A stretch of DNA of 64,000 nucleotides from Clostridium muellerianum (GTDB lineage: Bacteria > Bacillota > Clostridia > Clostridiales > Clostridiaceae): NCBI RefSeq assembly GCF_012926525.1, contig NZ_JABBNI010000021.1, forward strand, positions 1 through 64,000, given 5' to 3'. The notes under the pieces are model-generated. The model was not told the DNA's origin. It made no database searches and was given only the letters and a program-made list of their open reading frames with translations. Made by a program: the position numbers and the translations under genes. This document shows positions 43,256 to 52,456 of the stretch, in pieces (position 1 is the stretch's first letter; every line of letters begins with the position of its first letter).

Positions 43256-43448
43256 TATTATTACCTCCATTTTTAAATGAATATTTATTATTCATAAAAA
43301 CTTTAATTTTATGCTTATAGAACTATTACTTCTTTTATAAAAATTATTTTTCATCAAAAGTCAGGCCTAAGATCAAGCAAACTTTACCTAATCTTGTGCC
43401 TACCAAACCTTCATAATTTCATAAACAAGTTTTACTTAATTAAATCAT

Positions 43449-43694
43449 CTATTTTTTTAATTGTTGTTTTAAAGCTTCTGCTAATTGAGCTGGACAAGAT
43501 GTATTTTTCTCACTACACTTAATGTTTTCAAGTTTATTAATAACATCTTCTACTTTCATTCCCTCAACCAATTTGCTTATGCCTCTTAGGTTTCCATTAC
43601 ATCCAGATGTAAAAACCACATTCTTTAATATATCATCCTCAATCATAAATTGAATTTTGGTTGAACATACACCTTTAGTTTTATACTCTATCAT
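43449..43694 (-). CDS. TSCPD-domain protein (TIGR03905 type)
   Basis: Protein of 81 residues: YKTKGVCSTKIQF, FTSGCNGNLRGI, then a CSEKNTSCPAQLAEAL end holding the TSCP motif of the TSCPD family. Small cysteine-rich domain also found in ribonucleotide reductases; free-standing members are of unknown function. AAGGTAGGA before ATG. Confidence 0.85.
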   Translation of the reverse strand: MIEYKTKGVCSTKIQFMIEDDILKNVVFTSGCNGNLRGISKLVEGMKVEDVINKLENIKCSEKNTSCPAQLAEALKQQLKK

Positions 43695-43754
43695 AAATAA
43701 ATATCCTACCTTAAATGATAATTTTATAATTAAATCTGTATTTTATATTGACAC

Positions 43755-44261
43755 CTAAAACTTATCCCAAACAATAACTTCATTTAATGAACTCTTTTTA
43801 GGCATTGGTGTGTTTGTGTCAGACGGATAGCCTAATGCAATAATTGATATAAGTTTTTTGCTTTCAGATGCGTTAGCTAAAGCTTCAATTTCCTTAGCAT
43901 AAGGCATTCCATAACCTGCCATCCAACAAGATCCTAGACCTTGTGCTGTTGCAGCAATCAGGATATTCTCTGTAGCTGCTGCCCCATCCTCAACAAATGT
44001 TGCACATTCCTTAGTATCACAGAAAACTAAAATTATAGCAGGAGCCTTACCAATTACAAATTTTGCCCAAGTTGCAATTTTCCCAACTTCATCAATAGTA
44101 GATCTTTCTGTCAATACAACAAATGAACGTCCTTGTTTATTATGACCTGTGGGAGCTAACCTTCCACATTCAACTAATCCTTCCAACATTTCTTTTGAAA
44201 CAGTTTGATCTGAAAATTTTCTTACACTTCTTCTCTCTAAAATAGCTTTGATTGCGTCCAT
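43755..44261 (-). CDS. Nitroreductase-family flavoprotein
   Basis: Protein of 168 residues with RRSVRKFSDQTV at the N-terminus and CGRLAPTGHNKQGRSF binding FMN, AATENILIAATAQGLGSCWM, and LGYPSDT. FMN-dependent NAD(P)H oxidoreductase. AGGAG precedes ATG. The repeat at 44499-44514 or HxlR proteins further right may control it, which is speculative. Confidence 0.9.
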   Translation of the reverse strand: MDAIKAILERRSVRKFSDQTVSKEMLEGLVECGRLAPTGHNKQGRSFVVLTERSTIDEVGKIATWAKFVIGKAPAIILVFCDTKECATFVEDGAAATENILIAATAQGLGSCWMAGYGMPYAKEIEALANASESKKLISIIALGYPSDTNTPMPKKSSLNEVIVWDKF

Positions 44262-44498
44262 AGTTATTAAACACTCCTTTTTATATCTCAGGTAATTTAT
44301 CCTGGCGATATTATAAAATTTAATTAATTATTATTTATATACCAACTAGTAAGTATATTGTTGATAAACTTTAACTGCGGAAAAACAAAATTATTTATGC
44401 TTACTGGAACAAAAACATATATTATGCCACCGCCTTCTTATAGATTTAATTATATATGGTCTTCAAAAAAATAAAAGTACGCACATTGATTATATATA

Positions 44499-44514
44499 GT
44501 ATACAAAAGTATAC
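44499..44514. promoter_or_regulatory. Short inverted repeat upstream of nitroreductase
   Basis: GTATAC-AAAA-GTATAC, about 240 bases upstream of the nitroreductase start. It resembles the core of the palindrome before the HxlR gene at 45.33 kb. The rest of 44262-44572 holds nothing recognisable. Confidence 0.3.
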
Positions 44515-44572
44515 CTAGTTAATATCATAGTGTAGCTTTGCCCATTTCTACTCTTATTTCTTTTTTGGTAAC

Positions 44573-45187
44573 TCACTTAATATAAATAATATTAGCCATC
44601 ATAGTATCGTAATTCATAGCACCTATATTTTTATTTACAATTTTTCCATGATTATGAGTAAAGTAGGATGTTGGTACAGCTGAAATTATAGGAAAATATT
44701 TATAAAGCTTTTTTATTTGACTTGAAAAACTCTCTATTAAAAGTGCAGCTAAAATGAATGGCACTGCAAGTCCTAAAGAATATGCACAGAGTAACGTTAT
44801 ACCTTTATTTATAGTATTCATATTACCTGCATAAATCAGAATAGATGCTAATATTGGTCCTATGCAAGGAGCAGCTTCTGTCAGATGTTTAAATAATGAG
44901 TGTGCATTTTTCCCTCTTACATCAACCTTTTCAAAAAGTGGAAATGTTACTCCAAAATTCATTTCATAAAATCTCTTTATCTCACTGTTTTCCGCTGGAT
45001 CTTGATCTGCAAATTGGTTGCATGGAAATCCTAAAATAATCAGGCCTTTTTCATTATACTTTTTATATGAACATTGACTACATTGTATCAGCATTCTACA
45101 ATATTGAAATATATCAACAAATTTATTAGTAACTATGAAAAATAATAGTAATGACTGGAGATATTCCTCAAACAAAGGAGTATACAT
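44573..45187 (-). pseudogene. Chimeric remnant: glutathione peroxidase, CcdA and TlpA-like thioredoxin
   Basis: One open frame of 204 codons carries three unrelated pieces. Residues ~37-106 match glutathione peroxidase (GLIILGFPCNQFADQDP, FPLFEKVDVRGKNAHSLFKHL), without the catalytic N-terminal Cys/Sec segment. Residues ~107-168 match the middle of CcdA (CIGPILASILIYAG, AYSLGLAVPFILAALL). Residues ~169-201 match the tail of a TlpA/ResA thioredoxin (VPTSYF, GKIVNKNIGAMNYDTM). It is best explained by deletions through a gpx-ccdA-tlpA gene series that fused in frame. No ribosome site is evident. Confidence 0.8.
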
Positions 45188-45325
45188 AGATTTGATTTAC
45201 TCAAGCCTATGAACACTCTTTTGGTTATCAATTCCATAGTAACCTCTTTTTTATTGCTTATAGTAGACCTACCTTTGTTTTTTCAGCTTCACTATAGCTC
45301 ATGTATTGAAGTACTCACAACTTTG

Positions 45326-45347
45326 ATATATAGTATATACTATATAT
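45326..45347. promoter_or_regulatory. 22-bp perfect palindrome before HxlR gene
   Basis: Alternating A/T palindrome centred on AGTATATACT, 40 bases upstream of the regulator start. Likely autoregulatory operator. Confidence 0.5.
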
Positions 45348-45386
45348 ATTTAAAGTATCATTATTACACTGTTTGGAGATGATAAT

Positions 45387-45731
45387 ATGGACAAGGAAAC
45401 AATAAATTCAAACTGCAAAAATAAACCATGCCCAGTGGAGACTACTCTCAACATTATCAGCGGAAAGTGGAAATGCATTATTTTGTACCGTTTGCTGGGA
45501 GGAAAAATGAGGTTCAACGAACTTAAGCGCTTGATGATAAATATAACTCACCGAGCACTGACGCTTCAATTAAGGGAATTAGAACATGATGGTGTTGTAA
45601 AGCGTACAGTCTACGCTGAAGTTCCTCCTCGTGTGGAGTATGAATTGACAGCACTTGGTTTTTCTATGGAACCAATTATTAACTCCATGTATGATTGGGG
45701 CTTAGACTATCAGAAAAATCCCATTGTATAA
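45387..45731 (+). CDS. HxlR-family regulator
   Basis: Winged-helix protein of 114 residues: CPVETTLNIISGKWKCIILYRLL, GKMRFNELKRLM, THRALTLQLRELEHDGVV and YAEVPPRVEYELT, all HxlR landmarks. Cysteines near the N-terminus (NCKNKPCPVE) suggest possible redox or electrophile sensing. GGAGATG site. Target unknown; it follows the chimeric remnant divergently. Confidence 0.9.
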   Translation: MDKETINSNCKNKPCPVETTLNIISGKWKCIILYRLLGGKMRFNELKRLMINITHRALTLQLRELEHDGVVKRTVYAEVPPRVEYELTALGFSMEPIINSMYDWGLDYQKNPIV

Positions 45732-45910
45732 AGTTAATTCTTATTTAATAAATCAATATGTTCGAATTTTATGATCTACGCATCCCTTAAAATATTATAC
45801 ATAATATGATTTGATAACTTGTATAGGCGTAGGAGAGTTGTAAAAAATAAAAAAACATAAAGTTACACCGAACTAAACAACTAAATTATCTTATATAAGG
45901 AAGTGACGTT

Positions 45911-46273
45911 ATGCCAAAGGATAGATTAAACAAAATTAGTTGTAATAATTATAGATGTGAAATTGAAGTTACTTTGGAAATCCTAAGTGGTAAATGGAAA
46001 GGTCTTATTATTTGGAATCTTAATATACATAAAGTTATAAGATATAATGAATTTAAAAGATTAATTCCGGGAATAACTCAAAAAATGCTAAGTCAACAGC
46101 TAAAAGATTTAGAACAAAATGGGCTAGTTAATAGAACTGTTTATCATGAAGTACCTCCCATTGTTGAATATTCACTTACTAAAATGGCAGAAGATTTAAT
46201 TCCTATTTTAGAAGCAATGGACAAATGGGGAAAATATTTTGTAGCTAATTATAAACAAAGCCATATATCCTAA
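45911..46273 (+). CDS. HxlR-family regulator, second copy
   Basis: Protein of 120 residues with the same landmarks: CEIEVTLEILSGKWKGLII, IRYNEFKRLIPGITQKMLSQQL, VYHEVPPIVEYSLT. Diverged paralogue of the neighbour, separated by about 180 bases without an evident operon link. AGGAAGTG site. Confidence 0.9.
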   Translation: MPKDRLNKISCNNYRCEIEVTLEILSGKWKGLIIWNLNIHKVIRYNEFKRLIPGITQKMLSQQLKDLEQNGLVNRTVYHEVPPIVEYSLTKMAEDLIPILEAMDKWGKYFVANYKQSHIS

Positions 46274-46298
46274 AATCTATTTTCTTTTATAAATAATT

Positions 46299-46333
46299 AA
46301 AGTTATAGCTGGTTATTAATCAGCTATAACTTT
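46299..46333. terminator. Bidirectional terminator
   Basis: Perfect 13-bp stem AAAGTTATAGCTG/CAGCTATAACTTT between convergent hxlR and alcohol dehydrogenase genes. Confidence 0.8.
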
Positions 46334-46342
46334 TGAATTGAC

Positions 46343-47509
46343 TTAGAAATTTACTTCTTTTCCATAATAAGTAGCTTCAAATAATCTCTTCATCTCTTCT
46401 ACAGATATTTCTCTTGGGTTAGTACCCGTACAAGCATCAGCTACTGCACCCTTAGAAATTTTATCTAAGTTAGACTTAAAGTCTTCTTCTGATACTCCAA
46501 ATTCTTTTAAAGTAGAAGGCATATTCATAGCAATTCTAAAATCTTTAACTAATTGAATTAATGATTGAACTAATTCATCTGTTGTTTCTCCTTTTAACCC
46601 TAACCTCTTAGCTATATCAGCATAAGCATATCTAGCTGCTTTAGCATTAAACTGTATAGCATATGGTAAATATATTGCATTGGCAAGTCCATGAGGAATG
46701 TTAAATATCTTTCCAGTTTTATGAGACATTGAATGAATTATTCCAAGTATTGCGTTTGAGAACGCCATTCCAGCTAAACATTGAGCTATATGCATTTCTT
46801 TTCTAGCTTGATCTTCTCCCTTAAATGATTTAACTAAATTATCAACAGTCATTTCTATTGATTTCATAGCTAATCCATCTGTTATTGGATTTCTAACTTT
46901 TGAAACATAAGCTTCAAAGGAATGAGTTAAAGCATCCATTCCAGTGTTAGCAACCAATGCTGGAGTCATGCTTTTAACTAAATTAGTGTCAACTACAGCA
47001 ACATCTGGAGTTATGTTATAGTCAGCTACTGGATACTTAATTCCTGTTTCATTATCAGTTATTATTGAAAATGAAGTAACTTCTGAACCAGTGCCACTTG
47101 TAGTTGGTATAGCTATAAATCTAGCTTTTTGTCTTAATTCTGGTAGGTTAAATGGCTTAGCAGCCTCTTCAAAAGTAAACTCTGGATATTCGTAAAATAT
47201 CCACATTGCTTTAGCAGCATCTATTGGTGATCCACCACCAATACCTACTATTAAGTCAGGGTTAAACTTTTTCATAGCTTTCACCCCTCTCATAACTGTC
47301 GCAACTGAAGGATCATTTTCAACTCCCGAAAATACTGCTGTTTCAATATTAGCTTCTTTTAATAGTTCTTGTATTTTAGAAACTGTTCCATCCTTTATTA
47401 ATCTTTCAGAACCAATAACAAGCATTGCCTTAGTTCCTTTTATTGACTTTAAATGCTCTATAGCATTGTCTCCAAAATAAATATCTCTTGGTATAGTAAA
47501 TCTTTGCAT
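46343..47509 (-). CDS. Iron-containing alcohol dehydrogenase
   Basis: Protein of 388 residues of the Fe-ADH family: GGGSPIDAAK binding NAD(P), PTTSGTGSEVT, DALTHSFEAY, GIIHSMSHKTG and NIPHGLANAI supplying the metal-binding D/H/H/H set. Resembles AdhE C-terminal and butanol dehydrogenase domains, reducing acetaldehyde or butyraldehyde to alcohol in fermentation. Substrate range not fixed by sequence. GGAGG before ATG; long 5' region without gene. Confidence 0.92.
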   Translation of the reverse strand: MQRFTIPRDIYFGDNAIEHLKSIKGTKAMLVIGSERLIKDGTVSKIQELLKEANIETAVFSGVENDPSVATVMRGVKAMKKFNPDLIVGIGGGSPIDAAKAMWIFYEYPEFTFEEAAKPFNLPELRQKARFIAIPTTSGTGSEVTSFSIITDNETGIKYPVADYNITPDVAVVDTNLVKSMTPALVANTGMDALTHSFEAYVSKVRNPITDGLAMKSIEMTVDNLVKSFKGEDQARKEMHIAQCLAGMAFSNAILGIIHSMSHKTGKIFNIPHGLANAIYLPYAIQFNAKAARYAYADIAKRLGLKGETTDELVQSLIQLVKDFRIAMNMPSTLKEFGVSEEDFKSNLDKISKGAVADACTGTNPREISVEEMKRLFEATYYGKEVNF

Positions 47510-48019
47510 TTATACTTCCTCCTTTTAATTAATTGCTTCTAAACTATTAGAAAATTAGTTGTTTGGTTTTTGTTTTTTCTTTATTCCCTATCACAAGTAT
47601 CAGTATAAATCTGTTAACTTGAGAATAAAAGTAGGCACTTTTTGGTAGGGCAGTTTCGAAAAGGTAGGAAATATGATTAGTTGAATAAAATATTTTTAAA
47701 TGCTTATTGAATATAAACCTCATCTTCTATTTAGCATTATAGTTGAATTCTTTCTATTAAACGAATTAAAGTCACATGATAGTCATTAATTCCCACATAT
47801 CACCTAATGTCATCTATACTCGAAAAACTAACTATAATGTGGAAATAGGATCTCAAATTTAAGAAAAATATATAATTGTTATGTTTTCTCCAAAGTAAAG
47901 GGACAATTCACTACAACAGCCTCTTTTTAATATCTTTTTTTCAATAACAAATGCTATCACTCAACATAAGTTATTTTTAGAAAAAAATATCTAACAATAA
48001 TGCTTTAAATAACAAAAGA
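47510..48019. other. Gene-free region upstream of alcohol dehydrogenase
   Basis: About 500 A+T-rich bases with no convincing ORF. It probably holds the adh promoter and leader. No motif recognised. Confidence 0.4.
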
Positions 48020-48062
48020 AGCTTATTCAAGGCGACACAATTATGAGGCACTTGAATAAGCT
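48020..48062 (-). terminator. Intrinsic terminator
   Basis: Stem AGCTTATTCAAG (48020-48031) with 48051-48062; minus strand continues TTCTTTTGTTATTT. Confidence 0.75.
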
Positions 48063-48114
48063 CCAATAGAAATTTTTAAATATATTTTTAGAATTTACAT
48101 TGCTGCATATACCA

Positions 48115-48429
48115 TTAAATAAAGCTCTCAAATCGAATAATATATTCTTCTTTAAGTTCCAACTGCAATCTTTCTGATAATTTGCAGCCTCTCCTATCAT
48201 ATTGCTCTCGAAATTCAATCCAGTTATCTATGTATTCACCTGTTTTAGGATTGATCAATTTTCTATAACAGAGGTTCCAACTAATTAATTCGCTTTTAAG
48301 TTCATTAGAGATTTGAAGCTCATCTAATTTTATGTTCCATCCACATTTATCACACCAAATAGGACTCACCAAATCTCTATTTCCTTGAACTTTTAAGATA
48401 TTGGTTTTATCTTTGCACCCGCATTGCAT
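48115..48429 (-). CDS. Hypothetical protein with N-terminal zinc-ribbon-like cysteines
   Basis: Protein of 104 residues. MQCGC (C3, C5) and CDKCG (C26, C29) form a likely four-cysteine zinc site; the rest is polar with EYIDNWIEFREQYDRRG. I do not recognise the family. It ends an operon with the glutaredoxin-like gene (21-base gap). Confidence 0.65.
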   Translation of the reverse strand: MQCGCKDKTNILKVQGNRDLVSPIWCDKCGWNIKLDELQISNELKSELISWNLCYRKLINPKTGEYIDNWIEFREQYDRRGCKLSERLQLELKEEYIIRFESFI

Positions 48430-48450
48430 TAAAAATCACCTGACACTAAC

Positions 48451-48702
48451 TTACTTATTTAAAGCATCTTCTAGATTTAAAGTAATTGTTCCATCCTCTA
48501 AAACTATACACGGAATACCAATACCTAAATTCTCTTTTACCTTATTAAATACATGACTTGTATCTCGAATATTTAAAAATCTCTTCAAATTTAAAAGATT
48601 TGTACTAATATCAAAAAACTCGTAAGCAACTCCTGCCTTATCAAGATTTATCATTGCCACTCTGCAGTCAGGACACAGTATCGTCCCATATAATTTAATC
48701 AT
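48451..48702 (-). CDS. Glutaredoxin-related protein
   Basis: Protein of 83 residues: MIKLYGTILCPDC with CPDC (10-13) as active site, and GIGIPCIVLEDG cis-proline strand. Thiol oxidoreductase of the GrxC/NrdH-like type. ATG 48702 chosen since GGAGGGG lies just upstream. Confidence 0.8.
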   Translation of the reverse strand: MIKLYGTILCPDCRVAMINLDKAGVAYEFFDISTNLLNLKRFLNIRDTSHVFNKVKENLGIGIPCIVLEDGTITLNLEDALNK

Positions 48703-48782
48703 TTTAACCCCTCCAAATTTCCTGATATTATAACAAATCATTTATGATAATTATCATAAATGATTTGTTATACTTAATTATA

Positions 48783-49166
48783 CTAATCAACTACTGCAAC
48801 AACTTCAATTTCAACCTTTGCACCCTTAGGCAATGCTGCTACCTGAAAAGCTGCACGTGCTGGACACTCTTCTTTAAAAAATTCTGCATAAACCCCATTC
48901 ATTGCAGTGAAATCTCCTATATCCTGTAATAATACTGTAGTCTTTACAACATCTTCTAAAGTTGCACCAGCTTGCTGCAAGATTTCCTTAACGTTTGTCA
49001 ATGATTGACGTGTCTGATCTTCAATATGATCAGAAGGAAAATTGCCAGTTGATGGATCCACTGGAAGTTGACCTGATACATAGATTGTGTTACCTTTCTG
49101 AATTGCCTGTGAATAAGGACCAATTGCTGCTGGTGCCTTTTCTGTATGAATACATTTCTTGCTCAT
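48783..49166 (-). CDS. ridA: RidA-family imine/enamine deaminase
   Basis: Protein of 127 residues: AAIGPYSQAIQKGNTIYVSGQLP and the conserved arginine in CPARAAFQV. It hydrolyses reactive 2-aminoacrylate-type enamines formed by PLP lyases. It lies directly after the MalY/PatB-type PLP enzyme, which can release such enamines, so the pairing makes metabolic sense. Confidence 0.94.
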   Translation of the reverse strand: MSKKCIHTEKAPAAIGPYSQAIQKGNTIYVSGQLPVDPSTGNFPSDHIEDQTRQSLTNVKEILQQAGATLEDVVKTTVLLQDIGDFTAMNGVYAEFFKEECPARAAFQVAALPKGAKVEIEVVAVVD

Positions 49167-49262
49167 AATTTTTATCTCCCTTTTAACTTTACTATTTATT
49201 TCAATTCTTTAAATTTCTAAAGAATTAAAGACTAACATTCTTATACATATAATTTATCACTT

Positions 49263-50474
49263 TCAGCATCTTTCTTTCAACGCTGCATGACAAATATAAT
49301 TTTTCAATTCTCTTTTAATACTTTCTATAGCTTGATGTACAAAATCAGGATGTGTTGCGATATTCAAGCGAATAAATCCTTTCCAATTTTCACCGAACCA
49401 CTCACCATAATCACAACCGATATGACATTTGTCCTGAACAAATTCCCTAATTTCATCTAGAGGAACATAAGCACGCAAATCTATAAAGGTTAAGTATGTT
49501 CCTTCTAAAGGAACAACAGTCACCTCTGGATAATCTTTCATTGACTCCTTCACATAATCATAGTTACTGTAGATAACTTTCATCAAATCCTGTCTCCAGC
49601 TTTCACCATGTCTATATGCTGCTTCTGCTGCAGTTATCCCAATGAGATTGGATTCAGCCTGGTAATAACGTTTACTGAACTCATCATAAATAGCTCTAAG
49701 TTCTGGATTTGGAATAATGATATTTGCATGTAAAAAACTAGCAAGATTGAATGTCTTTGATGGTGCATTGGCAGTAATTATAATAGATTCATATTTTCCA
49801 CCTAAAACTGCTGCACTTGGAATAAACTTAACTCCTGGTGCTGTAATATCCTGGTGAATTTCATCTGAGATAACCAACACATTATGTTTCTCACATATTC
49901 CCAACATCTTGTCCAATTCTTCTTCTTTCCAAACTCGTCCTGCTGGATTATGTGGTGAAGATAAAATATACATTTTTACATCATTATCTACTATCATTTT
50001 TTCAAATCTATCATAATTGATTGTAAATTTTCCATCTTCATAATCCAAGTCACATGTAATAAGTTTACGATTTGTATCTTTAACACAGTTTAGAAAAGGA
50101 TAATAAACTGGTGTCATGACTATAACCCCATCATTTTCCTTTGTAAACATATTTACAAACCAATAAAGTGCAGGAATAATACCTGGTGTAAATCTAACCC
50201 ATTCTCTCTTTATAGAATATGAATGATGATCCCTCATCCACTGGTCAAGCGCTTCATAGTAGCTGTCTGGAACTTCTGCATAACCAAAAACTCCATGCTC
50301 AATTCTTTTTGCTAATGCATCTATAACTGGCTGAGGTGTTTTAAATTCCATATCTGCAACCCACATAGAAAGCAAATCGCTTCTACCAAATTTTCTTTTT
50401 AACCCATCCCATTTCGATGAATTCGTTCCGGTACGGTCTACATAATAAGTATGGACAAATTCTTCAACTGTCAC
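49263..50474 (-). CDS. MalY/PatB-type PLP enzyme (cystathionine beta-lyase or aminotransferase)
   Basis: Fold-type I PLP enzyme of 403 residues: SMWVADMEFKTPQPV, SSPHNPAGRVW, SDEIHQDI and APSKTFNLAS with the PLP lysine. MalY/PatB members cleave C-S bonds of cystathionine or cysteine conjugates, giving pyruvate and ammonia. GTG start after AAAGGGAG. Followed by ridA; divergent from a MarR gene with two operator-like repeats between. Confidence 0.88.
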   Translation of the reverse strand: MTVEEFVHTYYVDRTGTNSSKWDGLKRKFGRSDLLSMWVADMEFKTPQPVIDALAKRIEHGVFGYAEVPDSYYEALDQWMRDHHSYSIKREWVRFTPGIIPALYWFVNMFTKENDGVIVMTPVYYPFLNCVKDTNRKLITCDLDYEDGKFTINYDRFEKMIVDNDVKMYILSSPHNPAGRVWKEEELDKMLGICEKHNVLVISDEIHQDITAPGVKFIPSAAVLGGKYESIIITANAPSKTFNLASFLHANIIIPNPELRAIYDEFSKRYYQAESNLIGITAAEAAYRHGESWRQDLMKVIYSNYDYVKESMKDYPEVTVVPLEGTYLTFIDLRAYVPLDEIREFVQDKCHIGCDYGEWFGENWKGFIRLNIATHPDFVHQAIESIKRELKNYICHAALKERC

Positions 50475-50549
50475 AATAACCCTTCTCCCTTTAATCTTTT
50501 TTAATTTTGTTTAGAATCCAAATCATATCAGCATAATATTTTTATTTTT

Positions 50550-50638
50550 TGTTTATCACCTAAACATTTACAAAGAGATAATAACACCAAACGCTTACTT
50601 AAGTCAATATTTTTTGTTTTTTATTTAGCCATTAAACA
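50550..50638 (-). promoter_or_regulatory. Promoter with paired operator-like repeats before MalY gene
   Basis: TGTTTA-N5-TAAACA occurs perfectly at 50550-50566 and with one mismatch (TATTTA) at 50622-50638. Between them on the minus strand lie -35 TTGACT (50607-50602) and -10 TATTAT (50583-50578). The likely binder is the divergent MarR protein. Confidence 0.55.
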
Positions 50639-50823
50639 TTTCTACAAATTTCTTATCTTTCTTAAAAATCAGTTTTCTTCATTTTTTAGCTTGATTATAA
50701 TTTTTTATATGCTAAAATAAATTTAAGAATATATAAATTTATTTTTTGTTTGATTGGTTAGTTCTTTTACTCATCCACATCAATCATAAGGCTTTAACAA
50801 AATATTAGGAGAATTATGCAACT

Positions 50824-51342
50824 ATGATAAATGAAAACGATAAATCACTAATTGCACAAAAAGATGTATCTTCTACCAATGATGATTCAATAATTGATGC
50901 AACTTTTAATACACTAAATAGTCGACATAATAATATCTATAAATTTGTTATGTTATATAGCGACTACATTAATACTCCGCATAATTACGGAACAAACCAT
51001 ACTCTTTCTATGACAGAAGCACATGTTCTAACCTATATTGAAGAACATCCTGGTACTACAATCACGGACTTAGCTAAATATTGGAAAAAAACAAAAGGCG
51101 CTTTATCTCAAACAGTTAGTAAATTAGTAAGTAAAAACTTTGTATATCGCCACAAAACTAAAGATAACGCAAAAACTATACTTCTATATGTTACCGATGA
51201 AGGGCTTAGCGTAAGTAAAGCACATAAACTTTTTGATACACTTGAAATTTCTAAAACCCTTAAAGATTTATCAAATTACTGCACTGCAGAAGAAATTGAT
51301 GCTTTTTATAAAGTTATTGCTGTATTTACGACACTTTTATAG
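50824..51342 (+). CDS. MarR-family regulator
   Basis: Protein of 172 residues: long polar N-terminus, LSMTEAHVLTYIEEHPGTTITDLAKYW, recognition helix KKTKGALSQTVSKLVSKNFV and wing region. Similar layout to the MarR at 62.7 kb (TEAH, TKGALS against VEIH, TKGTIS). Divergent from the MalY gene, its probable target. AGGAGA site. Confidence 0.87.
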   Translation: MINENDKSLIAQKDVSSTNDDSIIDATFNTLNSRHNNIYKFVMLYSDYINTPHNYGTNHTLSMTEAHVLTYIEEHPGTTITDLAKYWKKTKGALSQTVSKLVSKNFVYRHKTKDNAKTILLYVTDEGLSVSKAHKLFDTLEISKTLKDLSNYCTAEEIDAFYKVIAVFTTLL

Positions 51343-51366
51343 TATATTCTCTACTAAACTAAAAAT

Positions 51367-51423
51367 AAAAAGACAAGAAATTCTGGTTACCTGTGTAAAG
51401 AACTGCAGAATTTCTTGTCTTTT
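51367..51423. terminator. Bidirectional terminator
   Basis: Perfect 18-bp stem (51367-51384 with 51406-51423, beginning AAAAGACAAGAAATTCTG) between convergent marR and XRE genes. Confidence 0.85.
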
Positions 51424-51529
51424 ATTAATTATCAGTTTTAGACTAAGTTGAGTGCACAACAAATTCTAAAACACACTAAAAGAAAACTAAACTAAACTGA
51501 AAACATATACGCCTTTAATCTTATATGTA

Positions 51530-52237
51530 TTATGTTATAGCTAACATATTATACATCTTCATTATCCTAATATCTTCTTTGGATATAGTTAGTTGATCAA
51601 TAAGTCCTTGATCTTCTTTTAACGCTTTCTTAGAAATAAGCATTTTAGCTGCAATTGGCATAACTGGGCGAGAAGATATACCAAACATTAGCCCCCATTT
51701 TATTGACGAATCCATAAATGATGCGAGCATGCTAATTATAATCTGTTCCATAGGAGTAGCTTGATTCCTTAAAATAATATTGGTTAATGCATCATAATGC
51801 TCAATATATCCCCCATATGTATTTTCACACTCCTGATAATTTTCATAACTATCAATATTCATATAAAGCATGACTTTATATCTATTTTCTTCAGTTTTTG
51901 AAAGAACATCTATCACACAACGTATCAATTTATTTGCCCTTCCATCATAAATATAGGAATAAAATTGAGACGATCCTTGAAAAAATGCCGGTTTCTTACC
52001 AGTTACTTGACTTTCTATGCAACTAGGCTCATAGCAAAACAACTGATCTACCTGAATTCTTAACACCTTTGCAATATTGTACAATGTTACAATATCTATC
52101 ACTATTTCTCCCTTTTCATACTTAGAAACCGTAGCCTTACTCTTATATATCTGGTCAGCTAGTTCTTTAATAGTCATCTTTTTGGCTTTCCGAAAATTAC
52201 GAATCCGCTTACCTACTTCTATTGATATTTGTTCCAA
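51530..52237 (-). CDS. XRE-family regulator with C-terminal sensor-like region
   Basis: Protein of 235 residues. N-terminal HTH_3 (VGKRIRNFRKAKKMTIKELADQIYKSKATVSKYEKGE, residues 8-45) and a ~165-residue C-terminal region of unknown fold. TTG start after GAGGTGA. It is divergent from the second MalY gene and probably controls it. Effector unknown. Confidence 0.87.
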   Translation of the reverse strand: MEQISIEVGKRIRNFRKAKKMTIKELADQIYKSKATVSKYEKGEIVIDIVTLYNIAKVLRIQVDQLFCYEPSCIESQVTGKKPAFFQGSSQFYSYIYDGRANKLIRCVIDVLSKTEENRYKVMLYMNIDSYENYQECENTYGGYIEHYDALTNIILRNQATPMEQIIISMLASFMDSSIKWGLMFGISSRPVMPIAAKMLISKKALKEDQGLIDQLTISKEDIRIMKMYNMLAIT

Positions 52238-52456
52238 TTTATCACCTCATTATTTGTTTCTTAATAATTGACTATTTTTTAAATAATCCTCATAAAATAT
52301 TTTTTTAAATTATTTTATCATAAATCATGTAATTTTTCTACTCTAGCGAAACTTTATTTAATATTTATCTTTATATAAGAAACTTTAATGGATTTGTCTC
52401 CTCTAACAATGTGTGATTTAATAGACTTAACAAATTAAAGAAAGGAAGAATTAAAT

